64,000 nt of DNA from JARKQH01 sp964631605 (GTDB taxonomy: Bacteria > Verrucomicrobiota > Verrucomicrobiia > Limisphaerales > UBA8199): contig CAZVYG010000014.1 of the NCBI GenBank assembly GCA_964631605.1, positions 19,223 to 83,222 on the forward strand. The letters run 5' to 3'. The position numbers were made by a program, and so were the translations under genes. Shown one piece after another: positions 63,235-64,000 of this stretch. The notes below the pieces were generated by a model. The model was not told the DNA's origin and did not search any database. It saw only the letters and a list, made by a program, of their open reading frames with translations. The stretch's first letter is position 1. Each line of letters opens with the position of its first letter.

Positions 63235-63867
63235 TTACTTGATGGAGTCGGCCGGAACGATCTTGATGCTTTCGATCCCCATCCGCTTGTTGGGCCGGTC
63301 CGGCGGGTGAGTCGGAGTGGTGGCGATTTTTTCCAGCACGTCGTCGCCCTTGATCAACTTTCCAAAAGCGGTGTATTGGCGGTCCAGGAAGCGCGGATTG
63401 CCGTGGCAGATAAAGAACTGGCTGCCTGCCGAGTCGGGGTCCTGGGAACGCGCCATCGAGATCACGCCGCGGTCGTGGTGGCGGTCGTTGAACTCGGCTT
63501 TAATGTTGTAGCCGGGGCCGCCGGTGCCCCACCGGGCTTCCTGGGCCGCATCCTTGGTGAGCGGGTCGCCGCCTTGGATCATGAAATCCTTGATGACGCG
63601 GTGGAAACAGGTGCCGTCGTAGAAGCCCTTGCGGGCCAAAGTCTTGAAGTTCTCGACGGTGCGGGGGGCCACCTCCGGCCAAAAGGCGATCACCATTTCG
63701 CCCTCAGTGGTCTTGATGACAGCTACTTCGTTTGTAGTCACGGTTTTGGTTTCTTGCTTGGTTTCGGACGGTTTAACAGCTTGGGTTTCGGGTTTCGCGT
63801 CGGCAGCGTGAGCCATGCCCAAACCCATGGCCACACTGAAACTCAAAATGGACACCAACATTTTCAT
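63235..63867 (-). CDS. Periplasmic peptidyl-prolyl cis-trans isomerase (cyclophilin)
   Basis: The 210-aa protein has a signal peptide (MKMLVSILSFSVAMGLGMAHA) and a Lys/Glu/Thr-rich linker, then a cyclophilin core: TVENFKTLARKGFYDGTCFH, RVIKDFMIQGGDP (catalytic Arg in the FHRV segment), GVISMARSQDPDSAGSQFFI and YTAFGKLIKGDDVLEKI. It catalyses proline isomerisation outside the cytoplasm. It is the first gene of the group with the small protein and the Nudix gene. Confidence 0.93.
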   Translation of the reverse strand: MKMLVSILSFSVAMGLGMAHAADAKPETQAVKPSETKQETKTVTTNEVAVIKTTEGEMVIAFWPEVAPRTVENFKTLARKGFYDGTCFHRVIKDFMIQGGDPLTKDAAQEARWGTGGPGYNIKAEFNDRHHDRGVISMARSQDPDSAGSQFFICHGNPRFLDRQYTAFGKLIKGDDVLEKIATTPTHPPDRPNKRMGIESIKIVPADSIK

Positions 63868-64000
63868 AGGGCGCGAAATGTCCCACGTCCCGCCCGAATT
63901 GTCACGCCCGGATTTTGGGTTTTTGGGTCAGCGATGGGGCTGTCCCAGCAATTCCGTAGGGTGGGGGGCGGTGTGATTCCAAATCGGCGCGGTCCAACCG

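Noticed and set aside
63868..64000. A gene at the right end
   Set aside because: No frame with recognisable protein character; short and GC-rich with no start that continues.

Overview
The window is GC-rich (mostly around 65%) and densely coding, with genes on both strands. It looks like a member of the Verrucomicrobiota, probably near Pedosphaera/Limisphaera. The grounds are the protein content: a secreted LamG/Ig protein, a stand-alone prepilin-like protein with a C-terminal DG/H motif, a DUF5069 protein, a two-component propeller kinase, a secreted FAD oxidoreductase and a GH99-like secreted glycosidase. I infer this from family content, not from a marker gene. I saw no rRNA, tRNA or CRISPR array.

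Layout. 1-6,000: a partial CPA2 (Kef-type) antiporter, a secreted GH-like enzyme, thiS and thiH, and a decayed glycosidase fragment. 6,000-11,500: secreted or surface proteins (LamG, pseudopilin, alpha/beta hydrolase). 11,500-19,000: two NarL-type two-component systems, the second in an apparent operon with a PagL-like outer-membrane protein. 19,000-29,400: pdxH, an ABC permease fused to an NHL propeller, a large von Willebrand-type membrane protein, pyrE, an SDR and a Prc-type protease. 29,400-34,700: an FAD oxidoreductase, then a cNMP-domain histidine kinase coupled to mutL. 34,700-38,500: a polysaccharide-type cassette (GT2, AlgJ/X-like, MBOAT). 38,500-39,150: two truncated gene remnants. 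39,187-51,500: an HDIG membrane phosphodiesterase, guaA, a tiny lipoprotein with a clear terminator, a sugar kinase-like protein, a phosphatase, an AGE-family epimerase, a soluble histidine kinase, and a ribose-type ABC transporter (binding protein, ATPase, permease).

The outstanding region is 51,898-59,996, a DNA phosphorothioation (Dnd) island of lower GC than its surroundings. Six genes on the + strand overlap or nearly touch: dndC, dndD, an unknown 127-aa protein, a DndE domain fused to a HerA-like ATPase, an unknown membrane protein and a DndB-like DGQHR protein. A dndA-type cysteine desulfurase converges on them with a 4-bp overlap. The recognisable dndFGH restriction genes are absent. 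The embedded unknown proteins and the DndE-ATPase fusion make this a candidate undescribed Dnd variant.

60,115-64,000 returns to ordinary genes: an SDR, a lipoprotein, DUF5069, Nudix, a small protein and a periplasmic cyclophilin. I saw no gene in the last 130 bases.
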